From: Enterobacter_D sp963521185
GTDB taxonomy: Bacteria; Pseudomonadota; Gammaproteobacteria; Enterobacterales; Enterobacteriaceae
Assembly (NCBI GenBank): GCA_963521185.1
Contig: CAUQTV010000003.1
Span: 310,001-374,000 of the forward strand
Direction of reading: 5' to 3'
DNA: 64,000 bases
Part shown: positions 41,343-50,272 of the stretch, in pieces
How the letters are laid out: each line of letters begins with the position of its first letter
Position numbering within the stretch: position 1 is the stretch's first letter
Position numbers and translations under genes: made by a program
The notes under the pieces: model-generated
Seen by the model: the letters and a program-made list of their open reading frames with translations, nothing else
Database searches by the model: none
What the model was told of the DNA's origin: nothing

Positions 41343-42737
41343 GTGAAAAACGCGTCAATGGCATCTGATGTGCAAACAGCAGATGCGGCGTCGGGCGCAG
41401 GGCCGACGTTACAACGGGGATTAAAAAACCGTCATATTCAATTAATTGCGTTGGGCGGTGCCATTGGCACCGGGCTGTTTCTCGGCATTGGCCCTGCGAT
41501 CCAGATGGCAGGCCCCGCCGTGCTGTTGGGGTACGGCGTTGCAGGCATCATTGCCTTTTTGATCATGCGCCAGCTCGGTGAGATGGTGGTCGAGGAGCCG
41601 GTTTCCGGTTCGTTCGCCCATTTCGCTTACAAATACTGGGGGCCGTTTGCGGGCTTCCTCTCCGGCTGGAACTACTGGGTGATGTTCGTGCTGGTGGGCA
41701 TGGCTGAACTGACCGCCGCCGGGATCTACATGCAGTACTGGCTGCCGGACGTGCCGACTTGGGTGTGGGCCGCGAGCTTCTTTATCCTTATCAACGCCGT
41801 CAATCTGGTGAATGTGCGCCTGTACGGTGAGATGGAGTTCTGGTTTGCGCTGATCAAAGTGCTGGCGATCATCGCGATGATAGGCTTCGGCCTGTGGCTG
41901 CTGTTCTCCGGTCACGGCGGCGAGCGCGCGACCATCAAAAACCTGTGGCAGTTCAACGGCTTCTTTGCCACCGGCTGGCACGGTCTGGTGCTGTCGCTGG
42001 CGGTGATCATGTTCTCGTTTGGCGGCCTGGAGCTGATTGGCATCACCGCCGCCGAAGCCAGCAGCCCGGAAACCACCATCCCCAAAGCCGTTAACCAGGT
42101 GGTGTATCGCATCCTGCTGTTTTATATCGGATCGTTGGTGGTTCTGCTGGCGCTCTACCCGTGGATTGACGTCAAGTCCAACAGCAGCCCGTTCGTGATG
42201 ATCTTCCACGAACTGGACAGCAATATCGTTGCGTCGGCGCTGAACTTCATCATTCTGGTGGCGTCGCTGTCGGTATTTAACAGCGGCGTCTACTCCAACA
42301 GCCGCATGCTGTTTGGTCTGTCGGTGCAGGGCAACGCCCCGGCGTTCCTGACGCGGGTCAACAAACGCGGCGTGCCGGTCAACTCTCTGTTCCTTTCCGC
42401 CGCCATCACCTCGCTGGTGATTGTGGTGAACTATCTGCTGCCGCAGGAAGCCTTTGGCCTGCTGATGGCGCTGGTCGTCGCCACGCTGCTGCTGAACTGG
42501 GTGATGATTTGCCTGGCGCACCTGAAGTTTCGCGCGGCCATGCGCCGCAAAGGGCGTGAGTCGAAATTTAAAGCCCTGTTCTACCCGGCGGGTAACTACC
42601 TGTGCATCGCCTTCCTGGTGATGATTCTGGGCCTGATGTGCACCATGGACGGCATGCGTACCTCCGCCATTCTGCTGCCGGTGTGGGTGCTGTTCCTGTT
42701 TGTCGCGTTCAAAGTGATGAAGCGCACAACCGCGTAA
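41343..42737 (+). CDS. pheP: Phenylalanine permease PheP
   Basis: An amino-acid:H+ symporter of the APC family, 464 residues with twelve helices. It is nearly identical in pattern to E. coli PheP over its length, for example GGAIGTGLFLGIGPAIQMAG and GWNYWVMFVLVGMAELTAAGIYMQYW. Translation most likely begins at GTG 41343, giving MKNASMAS... to match E. coli MKNAS; an AGGGGAAGG site precedes it. In E. coli pheP is near ybdF/J/K, as in this window. Confidence 0.95.
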   Translation: MKNASMASDVQTADAASGAGPTLQRGLKNRHIQLIALGGAIGTGLFLGIGPAIQMAGPAVLLGYGVAGIIAFLIMRQLGEMVVEEPVSGSFAHFAYKYWGPFAGFLSGWNYWVMFVLVGMAELTAAGIYMQYWLPDVPTWVWAASFFILINAVNLVNVRLYGEMEFWFALIKVLAIIAMIGFGLWLLFSGHGGERATIKNLWQFNGFFATGWHGLVLSLAVIMFSFGGLELIGITAAEASSPETTIPKAVNQVVYRILLFYIGSLVVLLALYPWIDVKSNSSPFVMIFHELDSNIVASALNFIILVASLSVFNSGVYSNSRMLFGLSVQGNAPAFLTRVNKRGVPVNSLFLSAAITSLVIVVNYLLPQEAFGLLMALVVATLLLNWVMICLAHLKFRAAMRRKGRESKFKALFYPAGNYLCIAFLVMILGLMCTMDGMRTSAILLPVWVLFLFVAFKVMKRTTA

Positions 42738-42743
42738 TGCTGC

Positions 42744-42766
42744 TGCCCTCTCCGCGTGAGAGGGCA
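42744..42766. repeat. CCCTCTC/GAGAGGG palindrome after pheP
   Basis: TGCCCTCTC (42744-42752) and GAGAGGGCA (42758-42766) are perfect arms around CGCGT, 7 bases after the stop. No T run follows on the plus strand. Same core as the repeats at 52554, 58044 and 58497. Confidence 0.7.
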
Positions 42767-42835
42767 ACAATCCCTTCTGCATATTTATTGTGATCCCCCT
42801 TCCAGATCCCGTTTGATCCGCAGGAAAATCATTTT

Positions 42836-42847
42836 GTAATCGATTAC
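42836..42847. promoter_or_regulatory. LacI-type operator, upstream copy
   Basis: GTAATCGATTAC is a perfect palindrome of the LacI/GalR half-site type. It lies just before the -35-like TTGACG (42855-42860) and is probably recognised by the LacI protein encoded at 46408. Confidence 0.75.
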
Positions 42848-42867
42848 TTTTCAGTTGACGCTATTTT

Positions 42868-42879
42868 GTAATCGATTAC
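42868..42879. promoter_or_regulatory. LacI-type operator, promoter-spacer copy
   Basis: A second identical GTAATCGATTAC, centre-to-centre 32 bases from the first, about three helical turns. It lies between the -35-like TTGACG and the start region of the transporter gene, the typical position for repression. Confidence 0.75.
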
Positions 42880-42903
42880 TTTATACGGGTGAGGCACAAA
42901 ATC

Positions 42904-44139
42904 ATGACAACAACCGACGGTCGCGCAGGCCATCTGATACAGCATCGGTACCTGATACCGAGACTGTCACTGATGATGTTTTTACAGTTTTTTATCTGGG
43001 GGAGCTGGTCCGTGACCCTCGGTCTGGTGATGACGCAGCACAACATGGCGCTGCTGATTGGCGATGCGTTCTCCGCCGGTCCCATCGCCTCGATCCTCTC
43101 GCCGTTTGTACTGGGCATGCTGGTGGATCGCTTCTTCGCCTCGCAAAAGGTGATGGCGGTCATGCACCTGGCGGGCGCGGCGATCCTCTGGTTTGTGCCT
43201 GGCGCGCTGGTGGCGGAAAACGGCGCATTGTTAATTGGCCTGCTGTTCGGCTACACGCTGTGCTACATGCCGACGCTGGCGTTAACCAATAACATCGCCT
43301 TCCACAGCCTCGCCAATATCGACAAAACCTTCCCGGTGGTCCGCGTGTTTGGCACCATCGGCTGGATTGTGGCGGGCATCTTCATCGGCGTGACCGGCAT
43401 TGCATCAAGCACCACCATCTTTATGGTGGCGGCGGTCTGCTCGGTATTGCTGGCGCTTTACAGCCTGACGTTGCCGCACACGCCCGCGCCAGCGAAAGGG
43501 CTGCCGCTGGCGCTGCGCGATCTGTTTTGCGCGGATGCCTTTGCGCTGCTCAAAACGCGTCACTTCTTTGTCTTCTCGCTGTGCGCGATGCTGATTTCAG
43601 TGCCGCTCGGCACCTACTACGCTTACACCGCTTCCTACCTGGCGGACGCGGGCGTCGCGGATGTCAGCACCGCCATGTCCTTCGGGCAGATGTCAGAAAT
43701 CTTCTTCATGCTGGTGATCCCGCTGCTGTTCCGCCGCCTCGGCGTGAAAATCATGCTGCTTGTCGGCATGTTCGCGTGGTTTGTGCGCTACGCCTTCTTT
43801 GCGCTGGGCGTCAGCGAAGAGGGGCGCTTCCTGCTCTATCTCGGCATTCTGCTGCACGGCGTGTGCTATGACTTCTTCTTTGTTGTCGGCTTCATCTATA
43901 CCGATCGCGTGGCGGGTGAAAAGGTGAAAGGGCAGGCGCAGAGCATGATCGTGATGTTCACTTACGGTATCGGCATGCTGCTGGGTTCGCAGATTTCCGG
44001 TGCGCTGTATAACCGGCTGGTGGCCGGGCAAACTGTGCCGCAGGCGTGGGTGACGTTCTGGTGGATCCCGGCGGTGGCAGCCGCGGCGATCGCACTGATT
44101 TTCCTGTTGTCGTTCAAATATGACGATGACAAGGCGTAA
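42904..44139 (+). CDS. NupG/XapB-type MFS transporter
   Basis: A 411-residue twelve-helix permease of the nucleoside:H+ symporter family. The ATG at 42904 has a GAGG site and is preferred to the in-frame GTG at 42889. Characteristic N-terminal segment FLQFFIWGSWSVTLG matches NupG-like proteins. Here the partner enzymes suggest a sugar, sugar acid or glycoside substrate. First gene of a three-gene operon, followed after 15 bases by the TIM-barrel gene. Confidence 0.87.
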   Translation: MTTTDGRAGHLIQHRYLIPRLSLMMFLQFFIWGSWSVTLGLVMTQHNMALLIGDAFSAGPIASILSPFVLGMLVDRFFASQKVMAVMHLAGAAILWFVPGALVAENGALLIGLLFGYTLCYMPTLALTNNIAFHSLANIDKTFPVVRVFGTIGWIVAGIFIGVTGIASSTTIFMVAAVCSVLLALYSLTLPHTPAPAKGLPLALRDLFCADAFALLKTRHFFVFSLCAMLISVPLGTYYAYTASYLADAGVADVSTAMSFGQMSEIFFMLVIPLLFRRLGVKIMLLVGMFAWFVRYAFFALGVSEEGRFLLYLGILLHGVCYDFFFVVGFIYTDRVAGEKVKGQAQSMIVMFTYGIGMLLGSQISGALYNRLVAGQTVPQAWVTFWWIPAVAAAAIALIFLLSFKYDDDKA

Positions 44140-44154
44140 TGTTTGGGAGGTGTT

Positions 44155-45180
44155 ATGAGGACGATAAAGGGACCGGGAATTTTTCTGTCGCAGTTTATCA
44201 GCGGCGAGCCGCCGTTTAACACGCTTGACGGGTTAGCGGGCTGGGCGGCCAGCAAAGGCTACAAAGCGCTGCAAATTCCGTGCAACCATCCGGGGATTTT
44301 CGATCTGGCGCAGGCGGCGCAAAGCCAGACCTATTGCGACGATGTCACCGGCACGCTTGCCGAACACGGGCTGGTGATTAGCGAATTATCCACCCATCTG
44401 GAAGGGCAACTGGTGGCGGTTAACCCGGCCTATCGCGAGGCGTTTGACCACTTTGCGCCGCCTGCGGTGCGCGGTAACGATAGCGCGCGCCAGATCTGGG
44501 CGACGGAACAGCTCAGGCTGGCGGCCGTGGCCTCGGCAAAGCTGGGGCTTCGCGCCCATGCGACTTTCTCGGGATCGCTGGCGTGGCCGTTTTTCTACCC
44601 GTGGCCGCCGCACAACGCACAGCGTTTTGACGACGCCTTCCGTGAGCTGGCGAAACGCTGGCGACCGATCCTCGACTGCTACGACGAGCAGGGCGTTGAC
44701 CTCTGCTTTGAGCTGCATCCGGGAGAAGATCTGCACGATGGCGTCACCTTCGAGCGTTTTCTCGCGCTGGTGGATAACCATCCGCGCTGCAATATTCTGT
44801 TTGATCCCAGCCACATGCTGCTCCAGCAGATGGATTACCTGGCCTTTATCGACATCTACCATGCGCGCATCAAAGCGTTTCACGTCAAAGACGCGGAGTT
44901 TCGGGCCAACGGGCGCAGCGGCGTGTACGGCGGTTATCAGCCGTGGATCAACCGCGCCGGGCGCTTCCGCTCACTCGGCGACGGACAAATTGATTTCAAA
45001 GGGATTTTCAGCAAGCTCACCCAGTACGACTACGACGGCTGGGCGGTGCTGGAGTGGGAGTGCTGCCTGAAGGATGGCGAAACCGGGGCCAGCGAAGGCA
45101 GCGCGTTTATCCGTCGGCACATCATTCCGGTGTCCGGACGCGCGTTTGACGATTTTGCCGCAGGAGGCACCCATGATTAA
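44155..45180 (+). CDS. Sugar isomerase/epimerase, xylose isomerase-like TIM barrel
   Basis: A 341-residue AP-endonuclease-2-type TIM barrel. Metal-binding candidates are Glu in DLCFELHPGED, Asp in ILFDPSHM, His in KAFHVKDAE and Glu in WAVLEWECC, the four-ligand set of this superfamily. GGGAGGTGTT precedes the ATG at 44155. With a Gfo/Idh/MocA oxidoreductase next to it, it may act on 3-keto sugars as an epimerase or hydrolase-type isomerase. Overlaps the next gene by 8 bases. Confidence 0.82.
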   Translation: MRTIKGPGIFLSQFISGEPPFNTLDGLAGWAASKGYKALQIPCNHPGIFDLAQAAQSQTYCDDVTGTLAEHGLVISELSTHLEGQLVAVNPAYREAFDHFAPPAVRGNDSARQIWATEQLRLAAVASAKLGLRAHATFSGSLAWPFFYPWPPHNAQRFDDAFRELAKRWRPILDCYDEQGVDLCFELHPGEDLHDGVTFERFLALVDNHPRCNILFDPSHMLLQQMDYLAFIDIYHARIKAFHVKDAEFRANGRSGVYGGYQPWINRAGRFRSLGDGQIDFKGIFSKLTQYDYDGWAVLEWECCLKDGETGASEGSAFIRRHIIPVSGRAFDDFAAGGTHD

Positions 45181-46324
45181 CGTCGGTATTGTTGGCAGCG
45201 GTTTTATTGGCCCGGCGCATATCGAAGCGCTCAGGCGCACCGGCTTTGTACAGGTGGTGGCGCTGTGCGACAGCTCGCGGGCGGTAGCGCAGGAAAAGGC
45301 GAAAGCGCTCAACGTGCCGCACGCGTATGGCGACCTTGCTGAGCTACTGGCGCATCCGGATCTGCACGTGGTGCACAACTGCACGCCAAACCATCTGCAC
45401 GCGGAGATCAACCGGCAGATTTTGCGCGCCGGAAAGCACGTCTTTTCGGAAAAGCCGCTGTGTATGACGGCAGAAGAAGCCCGCGAACTGGTCGATCTGG
45501 CACAGCGCGCAGGCGTGGTGCACGGCGTCAGCTTTGTCTACCGGCAGTTTGCCATGGTGCAGCAGGCGGCTAGTCTGTGCCGCAACGGGCAGATCGGGCG
45601 GCTTTTCTCGGTGTACGGCAGCTATTTGCAGGACTGGATGCTGCTGGAAACGGACTACAACTGGCGCGTCGATGCCCGCATGGGCGGCGTTTCGCGGGCG
45701 GTGGCGGACATCGGATCGCACTGGTGCGACACGCTGCAATTTGTCACCGGGCGGCGCATCGTTGAGGTGATGGCGGATCTGGCTATCGTCTGGCCGACGC
45801 GAAAGGCCCGAATCGACGGCGGGGCCACCTTCAGTTACGCCGCTGACGACGCGCGCTACGAAGACAAACCGGTGAACACGGAAGACGGCGGGTCGGTGCT
45901 GGTGCGCTTCGACGACGGCAGCAAAGGCTGCTTTAGCGTCTCGCAGGTCAGCGCCGGGCGCAAAAATCGTCTGAGCTTTGAAATCAACGGGAGTGAGTGC
46001 TCACTGGGTTGGGATCAGGAGGTGCCACAGCAGCTGTGGATAGGGCATCGTAACCAGCCCAACCAGACGCTCAGTGACGATCCGGGCCTGATGTCGCCTG
46101 ACGTCGCCGCCAGCGCGCACTTCCCCGGCGGGCATATCGAAGGCTGGCCCGACGCCTTTAAAAATATGATGCTGCAATTTTACCAGGCGGTGCAAGAGGG
46201 TAAAATGCCCGCCACCGGCACCTCGCCCTTTGCCTCGTTCCATGATGGCGCGCGGGTGATGTTTATCATTGATGCGATTGTAAAAAGTCATCAGCAACAG
46301 CGTTGGGTAAAGGTGGCGTCTTAA
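45173..46324 (+). CDS. Gfo/Idh/MocA-family sugar dehydrogenase
   Basis: A 383-residue NAD(P)-dependent dehydrogenase. The Rossmann motif GIVGSGFIGPAH is at the N-terminus, EKPLCMT is at about 90-100 (the Lys of EKP is catalytic), and DIGSHWCDTL carries the active-site His. Starts at ATG 45173 after an AGGAGG site. Such enzymes oxidise or interconvert sugars and inositols through 3-keto forms. Substrate unknown. Confidence 0.88.
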   Translation: MINVGIVGSGFIGPAHIEALRRTGFVQVVALCDSSRAVAQEKAKALNVPHAYGDLAELLAHPDLHVVHNCTPNHLHAEINRQILRAGKHVFSEKPLCMTAEEARELVDLAQRAGVVHGVSFVYRQFAMVQQAASLCRNGQIGRLFSVYGSYLQDWMLLETDYNWRVDARMGGVSRAVADIGSHWCDTLQFVTGRRIVEVMADLAIVWPTRKARIDGGATFSYAADDARYEDKPVNTEDGGSVLVRFDDGSKGCFSVSQVSAGRKNRLSFEINGSECSLGWDQEVPQQLWIGHRNQPNQTLSDDPGLMSPDVAASAHFPGGHIEGWPDAFKNMMLQFYQAVQEGKMPATGTSPFASFHDGARVMFIIDAIVKSHQQQRWVKVAS

Positions 46325-46331
46325 CGCATAT

Positions 46332-46350
46332 GCCCGGTGCGCCGGGCTTT
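46332..46350 (+). terminator. Intrinsic terminator after the dehydrogenase
   Basis: GCCCGG (46332-46337) pairs with CCGGGC (46342-46347) with a TGCG loop, followed by TTTGCATTT, a modest T tract, 7 bases after the stop. Confidence 0.65.
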
Positions 46351-46407
46351 GCATTTGTGGTAGCCTGAACGCATTGCAACGCGCTAACCGCAGGATGTGT
46401 CGTCTTT

Positions 46408-47388
46408 ATGTCAATTCAGAAAATCGCCCGGCTGGCAGGGGTTTCCGTCGCCACCGTTTCGCGCGTGCTTAACAACAGCGACACCGTGAAAGCCAAAAAC
46501 CGCGAGCGCGTGTTACAGGCGATTCAGGAGAGCAACTACCAGCCTAATTTGCTCGCCCGCCAGCTGCGCACCGCGCGCAGTTCAATGATTCTGGTGCTGG
46601 TCTCTAACATCGCTAACCCGTTCTGCGCCGATGTGGTCAAAGGCATTGAAGAGGAGGCCGAGAAAAACGGCTACCGCATCCTGCTGTGCAATTCCGGCTC
46701 CGACGTTGAGCGATCCAAATCCGCCCTCAAACTGCTGTCGGGGAAAATCGTTGACGGCATCATCACCATGGACGCGTTTTCAAAACTCCCCGAACTGACC
46801 ACCATGATTGGCGAGGCCCCCTGGGTGCAGTGCGCCGAATACGCCGACAGCGGCAACGTCTCCTGCGTCGGCATCAACGACGTGGATGCGGCGCAAAACG
46901 TGATCGATCGCCTGGCGGACCAGGGACGTCAGCGCATTGCGCTCATCAACCACGATTTGAGCTATAAATATGCCCGTCTGCGCGAGCGCGGCTATAAAAC
47001 CGGCCTGCATGTGCGCAACCTTGACTGGTCCGCCGTGGAGTATGCGCAGGACCTGAGCTTTGGCGCGGGCGTGCGTGCGATGGACACGTTGCTCAGCGCG
47101 CAGGTGCGTCCGGACGCGGTGTTTGCGGTGTCGGACACCCTCGCCGCCGGGGCGATGCTGGCGATCAGTAAAGCCGGACTGCACACGCCGGACGACATCG
47201 CGGTGGTGGGATTTGACGGTACGGCGCTGGCGGAAATGGTCTCTCCGCCGCTCAGCACCATTGAGCAACCGTCGCAGGAGATTGGCCGCAAAGCGGTCGG
47301 TTTGCTGCTCAATAAAATTGATAATCCATCATCACCCGCCGAGCGCGTGATGATGGCATGGCACTATATTTCACGCGCCAGCGCGTAA
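46408..47388 (+). CDS. LacI-family transcriptional repressor
   Basis: A 326-residue LacI/GalR-type regulator with an HTH at residues 3-25 (IQKIARLAGVSVATVSRVLNN), hinge helix and periplasmic-binding-protein fold (residues 60-326). It is very likely the repressor of the upstream operon at the two GTAATCGATTAC operators. It has its own Shine-Dalgarno and no matching operator in its own 83-base upstream gap. A 22-base imperfect direct repeat spans its stop codon (47366-47387 and 47394-47415). Confidence 0.9.
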   Translation: MSIQKIARLAGVSVATVSRVLNNSDTVKAKNRERVLQAIQESNYQPNLLARQLRTARSSMILVLVSNIANPFCADVVKGIEEEAEKNGYRILLCNSGSDVERSKSALKLLSGKIVDGIITMDAFSKLPELTTMIGEAPWVQCAEYADSGNVSCVGINDVDAAQNVIDRLADQGRQRIALINHDLSYKYARLRERGYKTGLHVRNLDWSAVEYAQDLSFGAGVRAMDTLLSAQVRPDAVFAVSDTLAAGAMLAISKAGLHTPDDIAVVGFDGTALAEMVSPPLSTIEQPSQEIGRKAVGLLLNKIDNPSSPAERVMMAWHYISRASA

Positions 47389-47436
47389 ACCCGATATTTC
47401 CCGCGCCAGCGCGTAGCGTATAGCGGAAGTAGCCGG

Positions 47437-48858
47437 TTATTCCGCCGTGCAGCGGTGGGTGAGATGCTGGCGGCCGCAAATCGCCGCCGTCGCCAGCGCC
47501 AGCATCATCACCACTTCCACGGCGAGAAAACCGCTCAGCGCCTCAGAATAGTTACCCTGCGTGCGCGCCAGTAAGTGCAGAAACAGCCCGCCCAATACCG
47601 CCGGGCCGAGCCCCAGCGTCGCCTGTTGCAGCGTGCTGAGAATGGCGCTGCCTGCGCCCGCATCCCGCGAGGCGATATCACGCATACCAATGCGATAAAA
47701 ACTGTTTACGATCAAGGCCTGACCGTAGCCAATCAGCGCCGTTGACGGGGCCAGCGCCAGCGCGCCGACCACGCGTCCGGAGAGCATCAGCGTGCCCATC
47801 AGCGCCAGCAGTCCCACCACCTGAATGGCAATGCCGGTGAGCAAAATCGTGCTGGTCGCATGACGCGCAATCAGTTTGGGCGCATACCAGGCGGAGACAA
47901 AATAGGCCACGCCGAGGGCGATAAAACTGTTGCCCGACTGCCAGGGGGCCATGCCCATGCCCGCCTGCATCGTCAGCGCCATGCAGAACATAAAGCCGGA
48001 CCAGGCGCTAAAAAAGAGCAGGGCGATCAGAATACCAAAGCGAATGCTGGTGAGTTTTAACAGGCGCGGCGGCAACAGCGGTTGCAGCCCGCGCTGCTGT
48101 TGACGCAGTGCGCCCGACCGCATCCACCACAGCAGCGGCACGGTTGCCAGCAAGGCGACTTTGGTCGGCCACGGCCAGTGCAACTCCGGTCCTAACGCCA
48201 GCGGGAACAGCAGGCAGCAGAGGATCAGCGCCAGCACGAAGGTGCCCTGCCAGTCAATGCGCGACGGTGCGTCGCTGCGCGTTTCCGGCACATAGCGGCG
48301 GCTCAACGCCAGCACCAGCAGGCAAATTGGCACGTTGATGAAAAAGGCGTTACGCCAGCCCAGCCCGGCGATGTCCGCTGACACCAGCCAGCCGCCGCCC
48401 ATCTGCCCGATAATAAAGGCGATGCCGCCAATGCCGCCATACAGGCTAATGGCTTTCGCCCGGGCGGTGCCCGACAGCGTGACGTGCAGCGTGGCAAGGA
48501 TTTGCGGCACGATCAGCGCCGCGCCCATGCCCTGTAAGGTGCGGGCGGCGAGCAGCGCCGTTACCGAGTTCGCCAGCCCGCACAGCAGCGACGCCACGCC
48601 AAAGGCGGCAACGCCCCACAAAAACACGCGCCGACGGCCAAGGTTATCGCCGAGCTTGCTGCCCATCGCCAGGCAAACGGCGAATGCCACGCCGTACAGC
48701 GCCACGATCAGCTCCAGTTGGGTGGCGCTGGTGTGCAGCGACAGGGTAATGGAGTCGAGGGCAACGTTGGTGATCGAGGTATCAATCAGCGGCAGCATCT
48801 GTCCGGTTAACAGCAGTAACAGGGCCGCGCGGCCCGGTGAAACAGCAGACGTATTCAT
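47437..48858 (-). CDS. DHA2 (EmrB/QacA) multidrug MFS exporter
   Basis: A 473-residue MFS exporter with fourteen predicted helices. Motif A GSKLGDNLGRRRVFL is at about residues 65-80 and a motif-C-like region with GTARAKAISLYGGIGGIAF follows. Family members export drugs, dyes or toxic organic compounds. The XRE-type regulator on the other strand, read divergently from a shared 107-base region, probably controls it. Confidence 0.85.
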   Translation of the reverse strand: MNTSAVSPGRAALLLLLTGQMLPLIDTSITNVALDSITLSLHTSATQLELIVALYGVAFAVCLAMGSKLGDNLGRRRVFLWGVAAFGVASLLCGLANSVTALLAARTLQGMGAALIVPQILATLHVTLSGTARAKAISLYGGIGGIAFIIGQMGGGWLVSADIAGLGWRNAFFINVPICLLVLALSRRYVPETRSDAPSRIDWQGTFVLALILCCLLFPLALGPELHWPWPTKVALLATVPLLWWMRSGALRQQQRGLQPLLPPRLLKLTSIRFGILIALLFFSAWSGFMFCMALTMQAGMGMAPWQSGNSFIALGVAYFVSAWYAPKLIARHATSTILLTGIAIQVVGLLALMGTLMLSGRVVGALALAPSTALIGYGQALIVNSFYRIGMRDIASRDAGAGSAILSTLQQATLGLGPAVLGGLFLHLLARTQGNYSEALSGFLAVEVVMMLALATAAICGRQHLTHRCTAE

Positions 48859-48915
48859 AAAGACCTTCTTGCGTCATTCATCAGTTGGACGTAGCATCGC
48901 TCACTTGATAAACGG

Positions 48916-48941
48916 GTACCAGTTCTTGCTTATACTGGTAC
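48916..48941. promoter_or_regulatory. Divergent palindromic operator
   Basis: GTACCAGT (48916-48923) and ACTGGTAC (48934-48941) are perfect 8-bp arms 10 bases apart. The site lies between the exporter and the XRE regulator and fits a dimeric regulator site. Confidence 0.7.
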
Positions 48942-48965
48942 TGGCACTACCCTGCTGGAGGTGTT

Positions 48966-49838
48966 ATGACGATGCTGATTGAACCCGTTGCGCCATTGTC
49001 CATTCAGGATGAGAACCGCAAACAGCTCGGGGCGTTTTTGCGATCGCGCCGGGAAAGCCTCGACCCGCAGCGTCTGGGCCTGCCGCGCAGCGGTCGCCGC
49101 CGCACGCCGGGGTTGCGCCGAGAAGAGGTAGCGATGCTCGCCGACGTGGGGGTGACCTGGTACACCTGGCTTGAGCAGGGGCGCGAGGTGAATCCCTCCG
49201 CCAGCGTCATGCAGGCGATCGCCAGCGCGCTACAGTGCTCGCCCACCGAAGTGCGTCACATGTTTGTGCTGGCTGGCTTAACGCCTGCGGAAGCGCCGCC
49301 GTTACACAACTGCGACGCAATCAGTGACGGCACGCGCCGCCTGCTCGATAGCCTCAATCCTCAGCCCGCCAGCATTCAACGCCCGAGCTTTGACATCGTG
49401 GCGTGGAACACCAGTTTTAGCCGCCTGATGGGGGTGGATTTCGACAGCATGCCGCCGGAGGAGCGCAACTGCATTTATCAGTATCTGACCAACCCCGTGT
49501 GGAGCAACCGCTTAGGGAAAAGTGAGGCGGTGCTGGCGACGTTCGTGGCCTATTTTCGGGCGGCCATGGCAGAGCACCGGGGCGAGCCGTTCTGGGAGAA
49601 TAAACTGGCGCGCTTCTTTGCCGCGTCGGCGGAGTTCGAATCCCTGTGGCACAAGCGCTATGACGTTTCTGGCGTGGAGAATAAAGTAAAAAACTTCACC
49701 CACCCGACGCTCGGCGAGTTCAGTTTACAGCAGATGTACTGGTACTCCGCGCCGCGCAACGGCTCGCGGTTACTGGTCTATTTACCGGTTGATGAAGCTG
49801 GGGAGAAGGCCATCGCGGCGCTGGCGCGCGGAGAGTAA
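48966..49838 (+). CDS. XRE-family regulator with MmyB-type ligand domain
   Basis: A 290-residue regulator. Helix-turn-helix at about residues 18-75 (REEVAMLADVGVTWYTWLEQGREVNPSASVMQAIASAL), then a PAS/MmyB-like ligand-binding domain to the C-terminus. GGAGGTGTT precedes ATG 48966. It probably represses itself and the divergent exporter gene through the palindrome between them. Confidence 0.87.
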   Translation: MTMLIEPVAPLSIQDENRKQLGAFLRSRRESLDPQRLGLPRSGRRRTPGLRREEVAMLADVGVTWYTWLEQGREVNPSASVMQAIASALQCSPTEVRHMFVLAGLTPAEAPPLHNCDAISDGTRRLLDSLNPQPASIQRPSFDIVAWNTSFSRLMGVDFDSMPPEERNCIYQYLTNPVWSNRLGKSEAVLATFVAYFRAAMAEHRGEPFWENKLARFFAASAEFESLWHKRYDVSGVENKVKNFTHPTLGEFSLQQMYWYSAPRNGSRLLVYLPVDEAGEKAIAALARGE

Positions 49839-49849
49839 CCAGGCCTGTT

Positions 49850-49884
49850 GCCGGGTGGCGCGCGCTGCGCTAACCCGGCCTACG
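49850..49884. repeat. REP palindrome
   Basis: GCCGGGTGGCG...GCTAACCCGGCCTACG matches the enterobacterial REP pattern, 11 bases after the XRE stop codon. It can stabilise mRNA 3' ends or bind gyrase and IHF. Confidence 0.8.
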
Positions 49885-49900
49885 GAACATGCGCTGAGTG

Positions 49901-50272
49901 TTACACCGGGCGGATGCGCTGTTGCGCTTTCTTCGTCAGACCGTCCACCACCAGATTCCACGAATCGAGCACCAAATCGCTGACCAGATCGGCGCTGATA
50001 TCGTCGCCGGCGTAGATCGAAATCCAGTGCTTTTTGTTCATGTGATAGCCCGGCTCAATGCTCTTGTAGATCTGCTGATTGAGCAGGGATTTTTGCGGGT
50101 CCGATTTCACGCTGACCATCGGCCTGCCGTGGGCGGCAAAGGTCATCATAAAAATCTTCCCCTCGACTTTAAACACGTCGGCTTCCGGGCCGAACGGCCA
50201 GCACTGCTCGGTGAAGGGTAATTCCAGCGCTGCCTTGTGCGCGCAGGCTTGCAGGGTTTTGCTGTCCATCAT
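49901..50272 (-). CDS. ybdF: YbdF (MmcQ/YjbR-fold) protein
   Basis: A 123-residue protein of the DUF419/YjbR family that aligns closely with E. coli YbdF (KKHWISIYAGDDIS, NDSWNLVVDGL, KSDPQKSLLNQQIY). The fold binds DNA in some relatives, but no activity is known. The ATG at 50272 overlaps the ramR stop (ATGA); an ATG at 50269 is also possible. It is downstream of ramR on the same strand and may be translated with it. Confidence 0.87.
   Translation of the reverse strand: MMDSKTLQACAHKAALELPFTEQCWPFGPEADVFKVEGKIFMMTFAAHGRPMVSVKSDPQKSLLNQQIYKSIEPGYHMNKKHWISIYAGDDISADLVSDLVLDSWNLVVDGLTKKAQQRIRPV

Noticed and set aside
41442..42782. 446-codon minus-strand frame opposite pheP
   Set aside because: Shadow of pheP: His/Gln-rich, no homology pattern, no ribosome binding site.
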